From the NCBI GenBank assembly GCA_028289425.1, contig JANQPL010000016.1, forward strand, positions 183,630 through 247,629: a stretch of DNA of 64,000 nucleotides, in the 5' to 3' direction. The notes under the pieces are model-generated. The model saw only the letters and a list, made by a program, of their open reading frames with translations, ran no database searches and was not told the DNA's origin. A program made the translations under genes and the position numbers. The DNA comes from Alphaproteobacteria bacterium (lineage in GTDB: Bacteria; Pseudomonadota; Alphaproteobacteria; JANQMY01). Of the stretch, positions 53,173 through 62,391 are shown piece by piece. Position 1 is the first letter of the stretch; each line of letters begins with the position of its first letter.

Positions 53173-54495
53173 ATGTCCGCTTATCAAGAGGCGTATCAAG
53201 CAAAACGCGTAACACCGGCCGCCGCCGTTGAGACGATTCCCGATAAATCCAATCTCATTCTGGGCATGTGCGTGGCCATGCCGCCGGCCCTGATGGCGGC
53301 GCTGGCGGAAAAGACCCAAGCCGGTGGGGTCACAGATCTCAATCTCTATTACATGCATGCGCCGCCGGCGGCGGGCGAGACTATGTTGCGGCCCGAGCTG
53401 ATGGACCGGCTGCATCCCCATCCCTTGTTTATGAGCCATATCGACCGCGATTTGGCGAAACAGGGCCGCGAGCAGGGCGAAGAGTGGGTGCGTTTCGTGC
53501 CGTGCCTGTTCCATCAGGCAGGCCGCCTGCTCACGGAGAACATATCTCCCGATTGCTTCGTCACCACGGTCTCGCCAATGGACCGGGCGGGCTTTTTCAG
53601 CCTGGGCACCAACCCCGATTACGGCGCCACGGTGGTGCGCAAGGCGAAAAAGGTGATCGTCGAAGTGAACAAAAACATGCCCCGCACCTTTGGCGAATGT
53701 CTGCTGCATGTGGACGACGTAGATTTGGTGGTGGAAAACGACGCACCGTTGATGGAAGCCGCGGCCGCCACGCCTGGCGACACGGACATCACGATCGCCC
53801 AACAAATCGCCCGGGAAATTCCGGACGGCGCAACTTTGCAGATGGGGATTGGGGCCGTGCCTGCGGTGGTCCTCCGTGAGCTGAAGGATCACACAGACTT
53901 GGGCCTCCATTCGGAACTCTTTTCACCTGCCATGGTGCCGCTCATCCAAAGCGGTGTCATTAACGGGCGGCGTAAGAACGTGCTGCCGTACAAGCACGTC
54001 TACACGCTCGCCATCGGTGATGCCCCTACCTACGATTTTATGGACGACAATCCCAGCATTGTCGGTTATCCGGCCGATTATGTGAACGCGCCGCCGGTTA
54101 TCCGTAAAAACGCCAATATGATGTCCGTGAACGCAGCCATTGAAGTGGATCTGACGGGGCAGGTGAATGCGGAGTCGATTGCCGGCGTCCCCTATAGCGG
54201 CACGGGCGGCCAGTTGGATTTCGTGCGCGGTGCCTATGCCTCGCCAGGGGGGAAGTCGTTTATTGCCATGCCCTCGACCCGCAAGAAAGGGACGATTTCC
54301 AAAATTGTCCCCAAGCTGGAAGGCGGCGCGGTGACGGACACGCGCATGGATGCCCACTATGTGGTGACCGAATTCGGCATTGCGAACCTGAAAGGATGTT
54401 CCTTGGCAGAGCGCGCCGAGCGGCTCATCGCGCTTGCCCACCCGGATCATCGCAGCGAGCTTACCGCCGCGGCCAAAGATATGCGGTTGCTGTAG
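53173..54495 (+). CDS. Acetyl-CoA hydrolase/transferase family (4-hydroxybutyrate CoA-transferase-like)
   Basis: 440 residues. LMAALAEKTQAGGVTDLNLYYMH, GTNPDYGATVVRKAKKVIVEVN, LQMGIGAVPAVVLRELKDH, HSELFSPAMVPLI (with the catalytic Glu) and PSTRKKGTISKIVPKLEGGAVTDTR are conserved blocks of this class I CoA-transferase family. It likely activates a carboxylic acid by CoA exchange, in keeping with nearby oxygenase genes. ATG 53173 gives the normal family length. Confidence 0.9.
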   Translation: MSAYQEAYQAKRVTPAAAVETIPDKSNLILGMCVAMPPALMAALAEKTQAGGVTDLNLYYMHAPPAAGETMLRPELMDRLHPHPLFMSHIDRDLAKQGREQGEEWVRFVPCLFHQAGRLLTENISPDCFVTTVSPMDRAGFFSLGTNPDYGATVVRKAKKVIVEVNKNMPRTFGECLLHVDDVDLVVENDAPLMEAAAATPGDTDITIAQQIAREIPDGATLQMGIGAVPAVVLRELKDHTDLGLHSELFSPAMVPLIQSGVINGRRKNVLPYKHVYTLAIGDAPTYDFMDDNPSIVGYPADYVNAPPVIRKNANMMSVNAAIEVDLTGQVNAESIAGVPYSGTGGQLDFVRGAYASPGGKSFIAMPSTRKKGTISKIVPKLEGGAVTDTRMDAHYVVTEFGIANLKGCSLAERAERLIALAHPDHRSELTAAAKDMRLL

Positions 54496-54508
54496 CCCCC
54501 ACGTTGCT

Positions 54509-54608
54509 CACCCCCTCCTAACCTCCCCCAATCAAGGGGGGAGGAACATTATTGTGGCAAGCTCGGAGGTGTTCCCCTCCCTTGATGGGAGGGGTTAGGG
54601 GAGGGTGA
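54509..54608. repeat. R2 repeat, 90-base form, copy 2
   Basis: CCTCCTAACCTCCCCCAATC at the left and CCTTGATGGGAGGGGTTAGG at the right, with GGGGGGAGGAA and GTTCCCCTCC inside, match the copy at 51030-51117 in layout and most of the sequence. Confidence 0.75.
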
Positions 54609-54624
54609 TAGCTCAGTTTCGGCA

Positions 54625-55281
54625 TTAGCGTGAGTCAGTTTTGTCTGTCGCTCGCGCCACTTCATCGGCCGCGGCGCCGGTTGTTGCCGCGGACAGAATG
54701 ACCAGCGCTGTCGACAATAAGCGCTTCTTGAGCTCACTGTTCGAAATCCGGCCAATCGCCCAGTCGTGAATAACCGCAAACAGTCCGTTCGTGAGCTGAT
54801 CGTTCAGCGGCGCCGGATCGACCCAATCCGCAAGCTGGTCTGTCTCACCCAAATGGGTGATCAGCGCGCTTTGTTTGGATTGAGCCGTGGCCCGCAAGGT
54901 GTCTCGCACGGCGTTGTCGACATCCGGCGAAAAATAGATCGCCGCCATCGCTTCCGAATAGTGTGGAATGCGCAGAATCTCTTTGGGCATGCGCTTTACC
55001 GACCCGATCAATTGCGCAATCGAGGTGAGCGGCGGTCCGTCGCCCCCCAAAAATCCCGCCAGATGGTCCTCCACCGCCGCGGCGATCACGCCTTCTTTGG
55101 AGCCATAGATGTTGAACAGGGTGGCCGGCGACACGCCGGCGCGTTCGGCCAGCCCCCGCGTGGTGGCCCGCTCATAGCCCACCTCCGCCACATAGTCCCG
55201 CGCCGCATCCAGGATGCGTTCCCGGCGGTCGGCCATTTTGCTGCTGGCGTAGCGGGACGGGGCGACGGTTTGCTCGGTCAT
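54625..55281 (-). CDS. TetR/AcrR family transcriptional regulator
   Basis: 218 residues. RRERILDAARDYVAEVGYERATTRGLAERAGVSPATLFNIYGSKEGV is the HTH region (about 20-65). The ATG at 55281 is chosen because the in-frame ATG at 55317 lies inside the operator at 55305-55328. It is divergent from the P450 gene and probably represses it. Confidence 0.9.
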   Translation of the reverse strand: MTEQTVAPSRYASSKMADRRERILDAARDYVAEVGYERATTRGLAERAGVSPATLFNIYGSKEGVIAAAVEDHLAGFLGGDGPPLTSIAQLIGSVKRMPKEILRIPHYSEAMAAIYFSPDVDNAVRDTLRATAQSKQSALITHLGETDQLADWVDPAPLNDQLTNGLFAVIHDWAIGRISNSELKKRLLSTALVILSAATTGAAADEVARATDKTDSR

Positions 55282-55304
55282 GGGCGGTCCGGTGGACAAA
55301 TTTA

Positions 55305-55328
55305 AATATTGTACCATGATACAATATT
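55305..55328. promoter_or_regulatory. AATATTGTA / TACAATATT operator
   Basis: Perfect nine-base arms (55305-55313 and 55320-55328) around CCATGA, between divergent TetR and P450 genes. Confidence 0.8.
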
Positions 55329-55385
55329 GTCTATTCTTGTCAAAACCAAGATGCCCGGATCAATCGCGCAGAGGAGGAAATGCCC

Positions 55386-56660
55386 GTGACCATTCAAGCG
55401 CTCTCTGACATCAAATTCATGGATCCCGCGGTTTTGCTCGAGCCTTATGACGCCTATCAGAAGCTGCGCGACGAGGCGCCGATCTTTTTCGTGGAAGACC
55501 TCAACATGCACATGATCACCCGCTACGATTTGGTGCGCCAGGCGATCAACGACACGGAAACCTTCTCCAGCAAGTACGATAAGGTACTGCGCGTGGCACA
55601 GGAATTGGCTTTCGAGATGTCGCCGTCGGATGTGCAAGCGAAACTGGTGGCCATCAACGAAGAAATGATCGATGTGCCGCCCACCATGCTGACGCTGGAC
55701 GAGCCGGAACACACCAAATACCGCTCGCTGGTGTCGAAGCTGTTCACTGCCGGCAGCGTGCGCAGCATGGAACCGCATGTCCAGCGGGTGATCGATGAAA
55801 CAATTGCATCGTTCATCGACGGACCGACAGAGATCGACTTCATGCAAGCCTTCGCCTTCCCGGTGCCGTTGCGGATCATCGCCGATCGGCTGGGCATTCC
55901 GGAAGAGGACCGCGAATTCTTTGACGATGCTGCCACCTGCGCGGCGGCTGCACTGCGCATGACGCCGTTGCCGCCGGATGAAATGCTGCGTCGGGCGCAA
56001 GTGGGGCTTGATCTGCAAAAACTCCTGGTACGGATCGTGGAAGCACGACGGGCCCAGCCCCAAGACGACATGATCACGGTGTTGGCCAACAGCAAGCTGG
56101 AAGATGAAGACCGTTACCTGACCCACGGGGAATGTATCTCGATCCTCAACCAATTCCTTGTGGCCGGACATGAAACCACCACCAGCAGTTTCGGGTGGGG
56201 CATGCTGTGCCAATGCAAGCAGCCCGACCTGCAAGACCAGTTGCGCGGCAATGCGGGCAACATCAAAACCTTCGTTGAAGAAGCCTTGCGCGTCGAAACG
56301 CCGGTGGCCGGCCTGCCCCGATTGGTGACGAAAGACACGGAACTTGACGGCTACGTGCTGAAAGCGGGCGACCTGATTATGCTGCGCTATGCAGCCGCCA
56401 ATCGTGACGAGCGGCAATTCCCGGAACCCGAAAAGGTCGATCTCGACCGCGCCAAAGTGGGTATGCAGCTTGCCTTCGGGTCGGGCGTGCATCACTGCAT
56501 CGGCGCGCCGCTCGCCCGGCAAGAGCTCAATCTGGGTTGGATGGCACTGCTCGACAAGATGGAGAACATTCGCTTGAAGCCCGGCTTCGTGCCCCAGGCG
56601 GAAGCCAGCATCATCCTGCGCAACGTGCCGGAACTGCAGATCACTTTCGACAAGCGATAG
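55386..56660 (+). CDS. Cytochrome P450
   Basis: 424 residues. I-helix AGHETTT, ExxR in EEALRVET, and the heme loop FGSGVHHCIG (Cys about 371) are all intact. The start is set at GTG 55386: the GAGGAGG at 55371-55377 is only two bases from the ATG at 55380 but at normal distance from the GTG. As a soluble class I bacterial P450 it needs ferredoxin and reductase, which are not next to it. It is under the divergent TetR and its operator. Confidence 0.94.
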   Translation: MTIQALSDIKFMDPAVLLEPYDAYQKLRDEAPIFFVEDLNMHMITRYDLVRQAINDTETFSSKYDKVLRVAQELAFEMSPSDVQAKLVAINEEMIDVPPTMLTLDEPEHTKYRSLVSKLFTAGSVRSMEPHVQRVIDETIASFIDGPTEIDFMQAFAFPVPLRIIADRLGIPEEDREFFDDAATCAAAALRMTPLPPDEMLRRAQVGLDLQKLLVRIVEARRAQPQDDMITVLANSKLEDEDRYLTHGECISILNQFLVAGHETTTSSFGWGMLCQCKQPDLQDQLRGNAGNIKTFVEEALRVETPVAGLPRLVTKDTELDGYVLKAGDLIMLRYAAANRDERQFPEPEKVDLDRAKVGMQLAFGSGVHHCIGAPLARQELNLGWMALLDKMENIRLKPGFVPQAEASIILRNVPELQITFDKR

Positions 56661-56744
56661 CAGGAAGTCCCATATTGTCGCCCCTGCAACAGCAGGGGCC
56701 CATATCCCCTGTGTCCAAGGGGCAAACGACCGTGGTTATGGTTC

Positions 56745-56787
56745 CCTGCCTGCGCGAAGCTGAAGCTCCGCTTCGGCGAAGGCAGGC
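56745..56787. repeat. Palindromic repeat R1, short form
   Basis: CCTGCCTGCGCGAAGC and GCTTCGGCGAAGGCAGG are the two ends of R1 with the central GCCCTTCGGGC part missing. It lies between the P450 gene and the repeat-protein cluster. Confidence 0.7.
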
Positions 56788-56829
56788 CAGCGTTCGCTGG
56801 GATGACGCAGGGAGAAGAGCGGACGGAAG

Positions 56830-56857
56830 AAAGCCGGGTGTGGGGCCGCCCGGCTTT
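56830..56857 (-). terminator. Terminator of the repeat-protein operon
   Basis: AAAGCCGGG (56830-56838) pairs with CCCGGCTTT (56849-56857), 20 bases after the stop of the gene at 56877-58130 on the minus strand. Confidence 0.65.
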
Positions 56858-56876
56858 TGATCCGTCTAATGAGGGT

Positions 56877-58130
56877 TTAAGGCAGACCGGGCAAGCTGAT
56901 GTTCGGCGCGCCGATGCTGCCATTGGTGGTGGTCTGACCCGCGCCCACATTCATGTTGCCCATCAAAATGCCACCGGAATTGCCGACTCCATTTCCAAAT
57001 CCCAAATTCATCATCCCACTGTTCTGACCGCGCGGATTAAGGTTGCCGCTAAATGCGCCCTTATTGAAATTACCGCTTTCGACCGAATTTGGGTTGTTGT
57101 TCCCGTTAAAGGCGCCCGTGTTCACGCTTCCGGAGCCCTCGTTACTGTTGGCGTTGAAATTACCGTTGAACAGCCCCTTGTTTCCAAAACCGCCCGCAAA
57201 GCTGTCCGGGTTGTCGTTGCCGTTCAGTGCGCCCTTGTTGTCGTTACCGGTTTGAAATGACCCAGGGTTTAGGTTGCCGCTATAGATGCCGGCGTTCCTG
57301 TTGCCTACGTCTTGTGTGGACCCACCGTCCGGGGACGGATTGAAATTACCGTTGCCGATTCCCTTGTTTTCGTTGCTGGTGTCACCGGCTCGTTCGTTGA
57401 AGTTTCCGTTTCCGATGCCGTAATTAAAGCCGCCTGTATCGCCAGCCGCTTCGTTGAAGTTACCGTTGCCGATGCCCTTATTGAATGTGCCGCCGCTCCC
57501 GGACCGTGGATTGTAATTGCCGTTCCCGATGCCGGCGTTGTCCGTGCCGCCGCTCCCGGATTGCTCATTGAAGTTGCCGTTATACAGGCCCGCATTGCGT
57601 TCGCCACCATTGCCGGATTGTTCGTTGTGATTGCCATTGCCGACGCCGAAATTGTCTTCCCCGCAGCTGCCGCATTCGGTATTGAAATTGCCGTTGTCGA
57701 TCCCCTTATTGCGCGAACTGGCCACACCGGCGCGCGGCGAGTGACTGCCATTCCGGATACCGGCATTGTCATTGCCGCTATCAATGGCGTTGGGATTGAA
57801 ATTGCCATTCCAGAGGCCGGCATTCCCCGTTCCGCTGGGCTCATCATTGTCCTCTGGGCTGCCATTTCCGACACCATTCCACAGGCCTTTGTTATTTGCG
57901 CCACTGCCGCCACCGGAGCCGACACCGTTGCCGATACCCTTATTGCCGGAGCTGCCATTGCCGATGCCGGCATTGCCGCTGCCCGTATTGTTGATGCCCC
58001 AATTGTCGCCCGCATTGATGGTGATGTCGCCGAGCTGGAAATCGCTCAACGCCTGCGCGCTCGCCGCAGCGGGCAGGGCAAGTACCGCCATGACCATCAC
58101 TGTACTGAGAAGTTGTGTTTTGATACGCAT
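56877..58130 (-). CDS. Secreted Asn/Gly repeat protein A (19-residue repeats)
   Basis: 417 residues from ATG 58130 (GGGAG upstream). The signal peptide is about 1-26 (VMAVLALPAAASAQA). A short lead-in (DITINAGDNWGINN) is followed by about 18 repeats of some 19 residues with the pattern N-x-G-[IL]-x-N-G-N-x-N, for example NKGIGNGNFNEAAGDTGGF. It closes with a non-repeat tail ending LPGLP. One unit holds two cysteines (TECGSCGED). The pattern is like Pentapeptide_2/MPTR repeats of mycobacterial PPE proteins. Predicted beta-solenoid; function unknown. It starts 25 bases after gene B's stop, so B and A form one operon. Confidence 0.85.
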   Translation of the reverse strand: MRIKTQLLSTVMVMAVLALPAAASAQALSDFQLGDITINAGDNWGINNTGSGNAGIGNGSSGNKGIGNGVGSGGGSGANNKGLWNGVGNGSPEDNDEPSGTGNAGLWNGNFNPNAIDSGNDNAGIRNGSHSPRAGVASSRNKGIDNGNFNTECGSCGEDNFGVGNGNHNEQSGNGGERNAGLYNGNFNEQSGSGGTDNAGIGNGNYNPRSGSGGTFNKGIGNGNFNEAAGDTGGFNYGIGNGNFNERAGDTSNENKGIGNGNFNPSPDGGSTQDVGNRNAGIYSGNLNPGSFQTGNDNKGALNGNDNPDSFAGGFGNKGLFNGNFNANSNEGSGSVNTGAFNGNNNPNSVESGNFNKGAFSGNLNPRGQNSGMMNLGFGNGVGNSGGILMGNMNVGAGQTTTNGSIGAPNISLPGLP

Positions 58131-58155
58131 GGTACTACTCCCAAACCTCAACTCT

Positions 58156-59961
58156 TTAAGGCAACCCTGGCAAATTGAAGCTGCCCACGGCTTCGCCAGG
58201 GCCCGCGTTCAGCGGCCCTTGTCCAAAGCCAAGGCCTGTATTCCCACTGCCCGCAAACGAGCCCGGCCCCACGGCGGAGATGTCGCCACCGAGCGCGCCA
58301 CCGTTCAAACGCCCCACATTGCCGGTCGACGCAGTGCCGCCGCCGGTTGCTTCAATGTCGTTGCCGAAGGCCAGCGCGTTGCCGGTGCCGATATTGCCGA
58401 CACCCGACCAGGACCCCGTGCCGCTGGCGGACAAAATGCCATCATCGAGCGCCAGGGCATTCCCGAAGCCGATATTGCTGCTGGCAATCGTGCCGCCGTC
58501 TAATGCATCCGAACCGCCCGTGTCGCCTCGGAAAATCGCGTTCGCGGTGCCCACATTGCCGCTCGCTGCGACACTGCCATCGCCAATGGCTTCAAATCCG
58601 CCGCCGTTATCGCCGGCGGTTCCGTCTCTTTGAGCATTTCCAGTGCCAATATTGTCGCTGGCGGTGATGCCGCCGTCTTCTGCGCTCAGGCCACCTCGCG
58701 AACCGCGCCGTTGGGCATTGGCATAACCGATATTGTTGTTGCCGGCGAACGCGGGCGCCGCATCGGATTCGCCGTCATTGGCGCTAAGCCCGCCACCGGA
58801 TCCCTCTCGCGTTGCATTCTTGCTGCCGATATTGCCGCTACCGGCTTCACCGCCACCGGCGGCATTCAAGCCACCGCCCGATCCGTCGCGCGTCGCGTTG
58901 TATGAGCCGATATTGTTGCTGCCGGTCGTGCTGCCGCTGGGCTCGGCGTTGAGGCCGCCACCTTCGCCGTCGCGTGTGGCATTTCTAAAGCCGATATTGT
59001 TGCTGCCGCTCGTGCCGCCGTCGTCCGCGCTGAGACCACCGCCGCTGCCTTTTCGCGTTGCATTCCAGACGCCGATATTATGGCTGCCGGTCGTGCTGGG
59101 CGCGCCGCCAAAATCATCGTTTGCGCTCAAGCCACCGCCGGTTCCTTCTCGGGTCGCGTTTCCATAGCCAATATTGTAGCTCGCCGCCGTGCTGCCATCG
59201 ACTGCGCGCGATCCACTACCGGCACCCTCCCGAGTCGCGTTTTGCACACCGATATTGTGGCTGCCTGTTGTGCCGCCATCGATCGCAGCGAGGCCGCCGC
59301 TTGAGCCTTTTCGCGTGGCGTTCGCAACACCGATGTTGTGGCTTCCACTAGTGCCGCCCTCTCCAAAACTGGAGAGGCCGCCCTGGACGCCGTCTCTTTT
59401 CGCGTTGCCCACACCGATATTGTAGCTACCGGCGGTGCCGCCATTTTCCGCAAACAAACCACCTTGAGTACCATCTCTTGTCGCATTGGCCACGCCGATG
59501 TTGTGGCTGCCAGTGGTGCTACCGTTTACAGCATCAAGGCCGCCGCTGGTACCTTTCCGAAGCGCATTGCCCACGCCGATATTGCCGTCGCCTGCGCTGG
59601 ATCCTTTGCCCGTCGCCGTCAGTCCGGTATCGTCGCCGCCATTGTAGGCATTACGGGTCCCCACATTGTCGTTGCCGGCGCTGCCGCCTTCGACGGCCGT
59701 GACGCCGGCGCCGTTATAGGTACCCACATTGCCGGAGCCGGCGCGGGAATGTTCGTCCGCATGGGAACCAACGCCGTTGCCGACGCCCACATTGTCGTAG
59801 CCTTCATTGTTGACGCCCACATTGCCTTTTTCGCCGGCATTGATCTTCCAGCCGGGAAAGACTTCGAAATCTTTGATGGCCTGCGCCTGGGCCAATCCCG
59901 GCACGGTCAGAACAAATGATACAGCGGTAGCGATCAGCCACGGCGAAGTGTGCGCACGCAT
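58156..59961 (-). CDS. Secreted Asn/Gly repeat protein B (27-residue repeats)
   Basis: 601 residues. Signal peptide about 1-27 (SFVLTVPGLAQAQA). The mature start KINAGEKGNVGVNNEGYDNVGVGNG is followed in all by about 21 repeats on the core N-[IV]-G-x-x-N-A-x-R-x-G-x2-GGL, period mostly 27 residues (81 bases), for example NIGVWNATRKGSGGGLSADD. It ends VGSFNLPGLP. The last four units drift from the consensus. It is closely related to gene C. No cysteine or catalytic motif is seen. Exported and probably extracellular or surface-associated; the role is not known. Confidence 0.87.
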   Translation of the reverse strand: MRAHTSPWLIATAVSFVLTVPGLAQAQAIKDFEVFPGWKINAGEKGNVGVNNEGYDNVGVGNGVGSHADEHSRAGSGNVGTYNGAGVTAVEGGSAGNDNVGTRNAYNGGDDTGLTATGKGSSAGDGNIGVGNALRKGTSGGLDAVNGSTTGSHNIGVANATRDGTQGGLFAENGGTAGSYNIGVGNAKRDGVQGGLSSFGEGGTSGSHNIGVANATRKGSSGGLAAIDGGTTGSHNIGVQNATREGAGSGSRAVDGSTAASYNIGYGNATREGTGGGLSANDDFGGAPSTTGSHNIGVWNATRKGSGGGLSADDGGTSGSNNIGFRNATRDGEGGGLNAEPSGSTTGSNNIGSYNATRDGSGGGLNAAGGGEAGSGNIGSKNATREGSGGGLSANDGESDAAPAFAGNNNIGYANAQRRGSRGGLSAEDGGITASDNIGTGNAQRDGTAGDNGGGFEAIGDGSVAASGNVGTANAIFRGDTGGSDALDGGTIASSNIGFGNALALDDGILSASGTGSWSGVGNIGTGNALAFGNDIEATGGGTASTGNVGRLNGGALGGDISAVGPGSFAGSGNTGLGFGQGPLNAGPGEAVGSFNLPGLP

Positions 59962-60118
59962 GGCGTCCCCCAGTCATAAGAGTCCCAAACTAAGACAATT
60001 TGTACGCGGAGATCTTGGTTAAGAGAAGGTGAAACCCGCAGAATACGTGGCAAACGCGTATGTTTCGCGGTTTGTGGTTAAAGGGAATCTCAACTGTCGC
60101 CCCAGCACGAGCATAAAC
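59962..60118 (-). promoter_or_regulatory. Duplicated upstream region of gene B
   Basis: Nearly identical to the region before gene C (62075-62255), including CCCAAACTAAGACA, AGATCTTGGTTAAGAGAAGG and CGCGTATGTTTCGCGGTTTG. It should carry the promoter for B. Compared with the C copy it lacks 24 bases between two CCAGCA repeats. The remaining 60119-60230 has no gene. Confidence 0.7.
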
Positions 60119-60230
60119 CCCAGCAGAGGCCCATAGCCACCGAAGTTTCGTCTGCTGGAACAGCGTGTATGGATCGCGGATGCGTTGCGCGCCCTGGCAT
60201 GACGTCGGAGGGTATGGAACGTCCAGCCAC

Positions 60231-60266
60231 AAAAAAGCCGGGCAGGAGGCGTTGCCCGGCTTTTAT
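60231..60266 (-). terminator. Terminator of gene C
   Basis: AAAAGCCGGGCA (60233-60244) pairs with TGCCCGGCTTTT (60253-60264), with A/T runs on both sides; it lies 21 bases after the gene C stop and could work in both directions. Confidence 0.8.
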
Positions 60267-60286
60267 TTTGTCTGTGACCGGAAGGA

Positions 60287-62074
60287 TCAGGGCAAGCTGG
60301 GCAGATTGAAGCTGCCCACGGCCTGACCTGGGCCCGCGCTGAGTGGCCCTTGTCCAAACCCAATTCCCGTGTTTCCGCTGCCGGCGAAAGAACCCGCGCC
60401 CATGGCGGAAATGTCGCCGCCGAGGGCCGTGCCGTTCAGTCTGCCCACATTGTTGCTGGATGCCGTGCCGCCGCCGGTCGCTTCAATGTCATTGCCGAAG
60501 GCCAGCGCGTTGCCGGTGCCGATATTGCCCACACCCGACCAGGACCCCGAGCCGCTGGCGGACAAGATGCCGTCATCCAGAGCGATGGCATTGCCGAAGC
60601 CGGTGTTGCCTGACGCGATGGTGCCGCCATCGAGCGCATCCGACCCGCTCGTGTCGCCTCTGAAGATCGCATTCGCGGTGCCCACATTGCCGCTCGCCGC
60701 GACACTGTCGGCGCCGATGGCATCGAAACCGCCGCCGTTATCGCCGGCGGTGCCATCTCTCATGGCGTTTCCGGCGCCGATATTGTTGCTGGCACTGGTG
60801 CCGCCATCGTCGGCGCTCAAACCGCTTCGAGACCCCGTTCGCCGCGCGTTGCCGTAACCGATATTGTTGTTGCCGGCGAAGGCGGGTGCGCCGTCGGAAA
60901 TGCCCTCATTGGCGCTGAGGCCACCAGCCATTCCTGTTCGGGTTGCATTCTTGACGCCAATATTGCCGTTACCCACCTCACCGCCGCTTTCCGCTTCGAG
61001 CCCACCGCCCGATCCTTCGCGCGTGGCGTTCATGACGCCAGTATTGTTGCTGCCGCTCGTACTGCCGTTTTCTGCCTCGAGGCCACCGCCCGATCCCTCT
61101 CGGGTTGCGTTTCCAAGACCGATATTGTTGCTGCCGCTCGTGCTGCCATCTTCTGCGGTGAGTCCGCCACCGGAGCCCTTCCGCGTTGCGTTCCAGACGC
61201 CGATATTGCCGCTGCCGGTGGTGCTGTCGTTGCCGGCGCTCAGGCCGCCAGTGGTGCCGTCTCGGGTGGCGTTGCCAATGCCGATATTGCCGCTGCCGCT
61301 CGTACCTCCGCCAGAAGAGGATAGGCCGCTCCTGTCCCCGTCGCGTGTCGCGTTGCCCACACCGATGTTGTCGCTACCAGTGGTGCTGCCTTCTCCGAAA
61401 CTGGCGAGTCCACCCTGGATGCCGTCTCGTTTTGCGTTGCCCACACCGATATTGTTGCTTCCCGTGGTGCCGCCATTTTCCGCGAACAGGCCTGAGCTGG
61501 AACCGTTGCGTGTCGCATTGCCGACGCCAATATTGTTACTTCCCGCGGTGCCGCCGTTCATAACATCGAGGCCGCCGCCGGTGCCATCGCGTGTTGCGTT
61601 GCCCACACCGACGTTGTGGCTGCCGGTGGTGCCGCCATCTACAACTTCGAGGCCACCGTTGATGCCTTTGCGTGTCGCGTTGCCGGCACCGATATTGCCA
61701 TTGCCGGCTTCCGATCCGGCACCGGAGGCGAACAGTCCGGAATCGTCGCCGAGATTCTTCGCGTTCGCAACACCCACATTGTCGTTGCCGGCGCTGCCGC
61801 CTTCCGTCGCTTCTACACCGACGCCGTTATAGGTGCCCACATTGCCCGATCCGGCGCGGGAATGTTCGTCCGCATGGGAACCAACGCCATTGCTGACGCC
61901 CACATTGTCGTAGCCTTCATTGTTGACGCCCACATTGCCTTTTTCGCCGGCATTGATGGTCCAGCCCGGAAAGACTTCGAAGTCTTTGATGGCTTGCGCC
62001 TGTGCCAAGCCCGGTGCGGCCAGAACGATGGACAAAGCTGTCGCAATCAACCACTCAGCGTTGCGCGTACGCAT
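60287..62074 (-). CDS. Secreted Asn/Gly repeat protein C (27-residue repeats)
   Basis: 595 residues, a close paralogue of gene B throughout, with the same signal (LAAPGLAQAQA), the same lead-in (FEVFPGWTINAGEKGNVG), about 21 repeats of N-[IV]-G-x-x-N-A-[TK]-R and the ending VGSFNLPSLP. Units such as NIGLGNATREGSGGGLEAEN are in register with B, and both share irregular units at the same places (SDxAPAFAGN; GTAGDNGGGF). A recent tandem copy. It has its own promoter region and terminator. Confidence 0.87.
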   Translation of the reverse strand: MRTRNAEWLIATALSIVLAAPGLAQAQAIKDFEVFPGWTINAGEKGNVGVNNEGYDNVGVSNGVGSHADEHSRAGSGNVGTYNGVGVEATEGGSAGNDNVGVANAKNLGDDSGLFASGAGSEAGNGNIGAGNATRKGINGGLEVVDGGTTGSHNVGVGNATRDGTGGGLDVMNGGTAGSNNIGVGNATRNGSSSGLFAENGGTTGSNNIGVGNAKRDGIQGGLASFGEGSTTGSDNIGVGNATRDGDRSGLSSSGGGTSGSGNIGIGNATRDGTTGGLSAGNDSTTGSGNIGVWNATRKGSGGGLTAEDGSTSGSNNIGLGNATREGSGGGLEAENGSTSGSNNTGVMNATREGSGGGLEAESGGEVGNGNIGVKNATRTGMAGGLSANEGISDGAPAFAGNNNIGYGNARRTGSRSGLSADDGGTSASNNIGAGNAMRDGTAGDNGGGFDAIGADSVAASGNVGTANAIFRGDTSGSDALDGGTIASGNTGFGNAIALDDGILSASGSGSWSGVGNIGTGNALAFGNDIEATGGGTASSNNVGRLNGTALGGDISAMGAGSFAGSGNTGIGFGQGPLSAGPGQAVGSFNLPSLP

Positions 62075-62255
62075 AGCGTCCCTCAGTCATACGAGTCCCA
62101 AACTAAGACAGTTTGTACGCAGAGATCTTGGTTAAGAGAAGGTAAAACCGGCGGCATACCCGGCAAACGCGTATGTTTCGCGGTTTGTGGTTAATGGGAA
62201 TCTCAGCTGTCGCCCCAGCACCCGTGTCTGGCCTCCGGCCAGCACGAGCATAAAC
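62075..62255 (-). repeat. Duplicated upstream region of gene C with repeat R6
   Basis: The counterpart of 59962-60118. It holds an intact R6 repeat at 62209-62255 (CTGGCCTCCGGCCAG centre), the reverse complement of 10109-10155. Bases 62256-62391 hold no gene; a degenerate GCCCGGCTTT near 62358-62370 may be the remnant of a terminator for gene D. Confidence 0.7.
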
Positions 62256-62391
62256 TCAGGCAGGGGCCCATAACCACCGAAGTTTCGTTTGCTGGTACGG
62301 GGCGTATGGATCCCTGTGTGTTGATTGGGTGTTAGGATTGGAGTCGGGAAGGAGGTGTGCCCGGCTTTGGAATAGGTCCGAATGCGTCCTG

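Noticed and set aside
58156..62074. CRISPR-like or satellite array, because of the regular 81-base periodicity
   Set aside because: The repeats are imperfect, have no constant spacer-repeat division and stay in one reading frame; they encode the 27-residue protein repeats.
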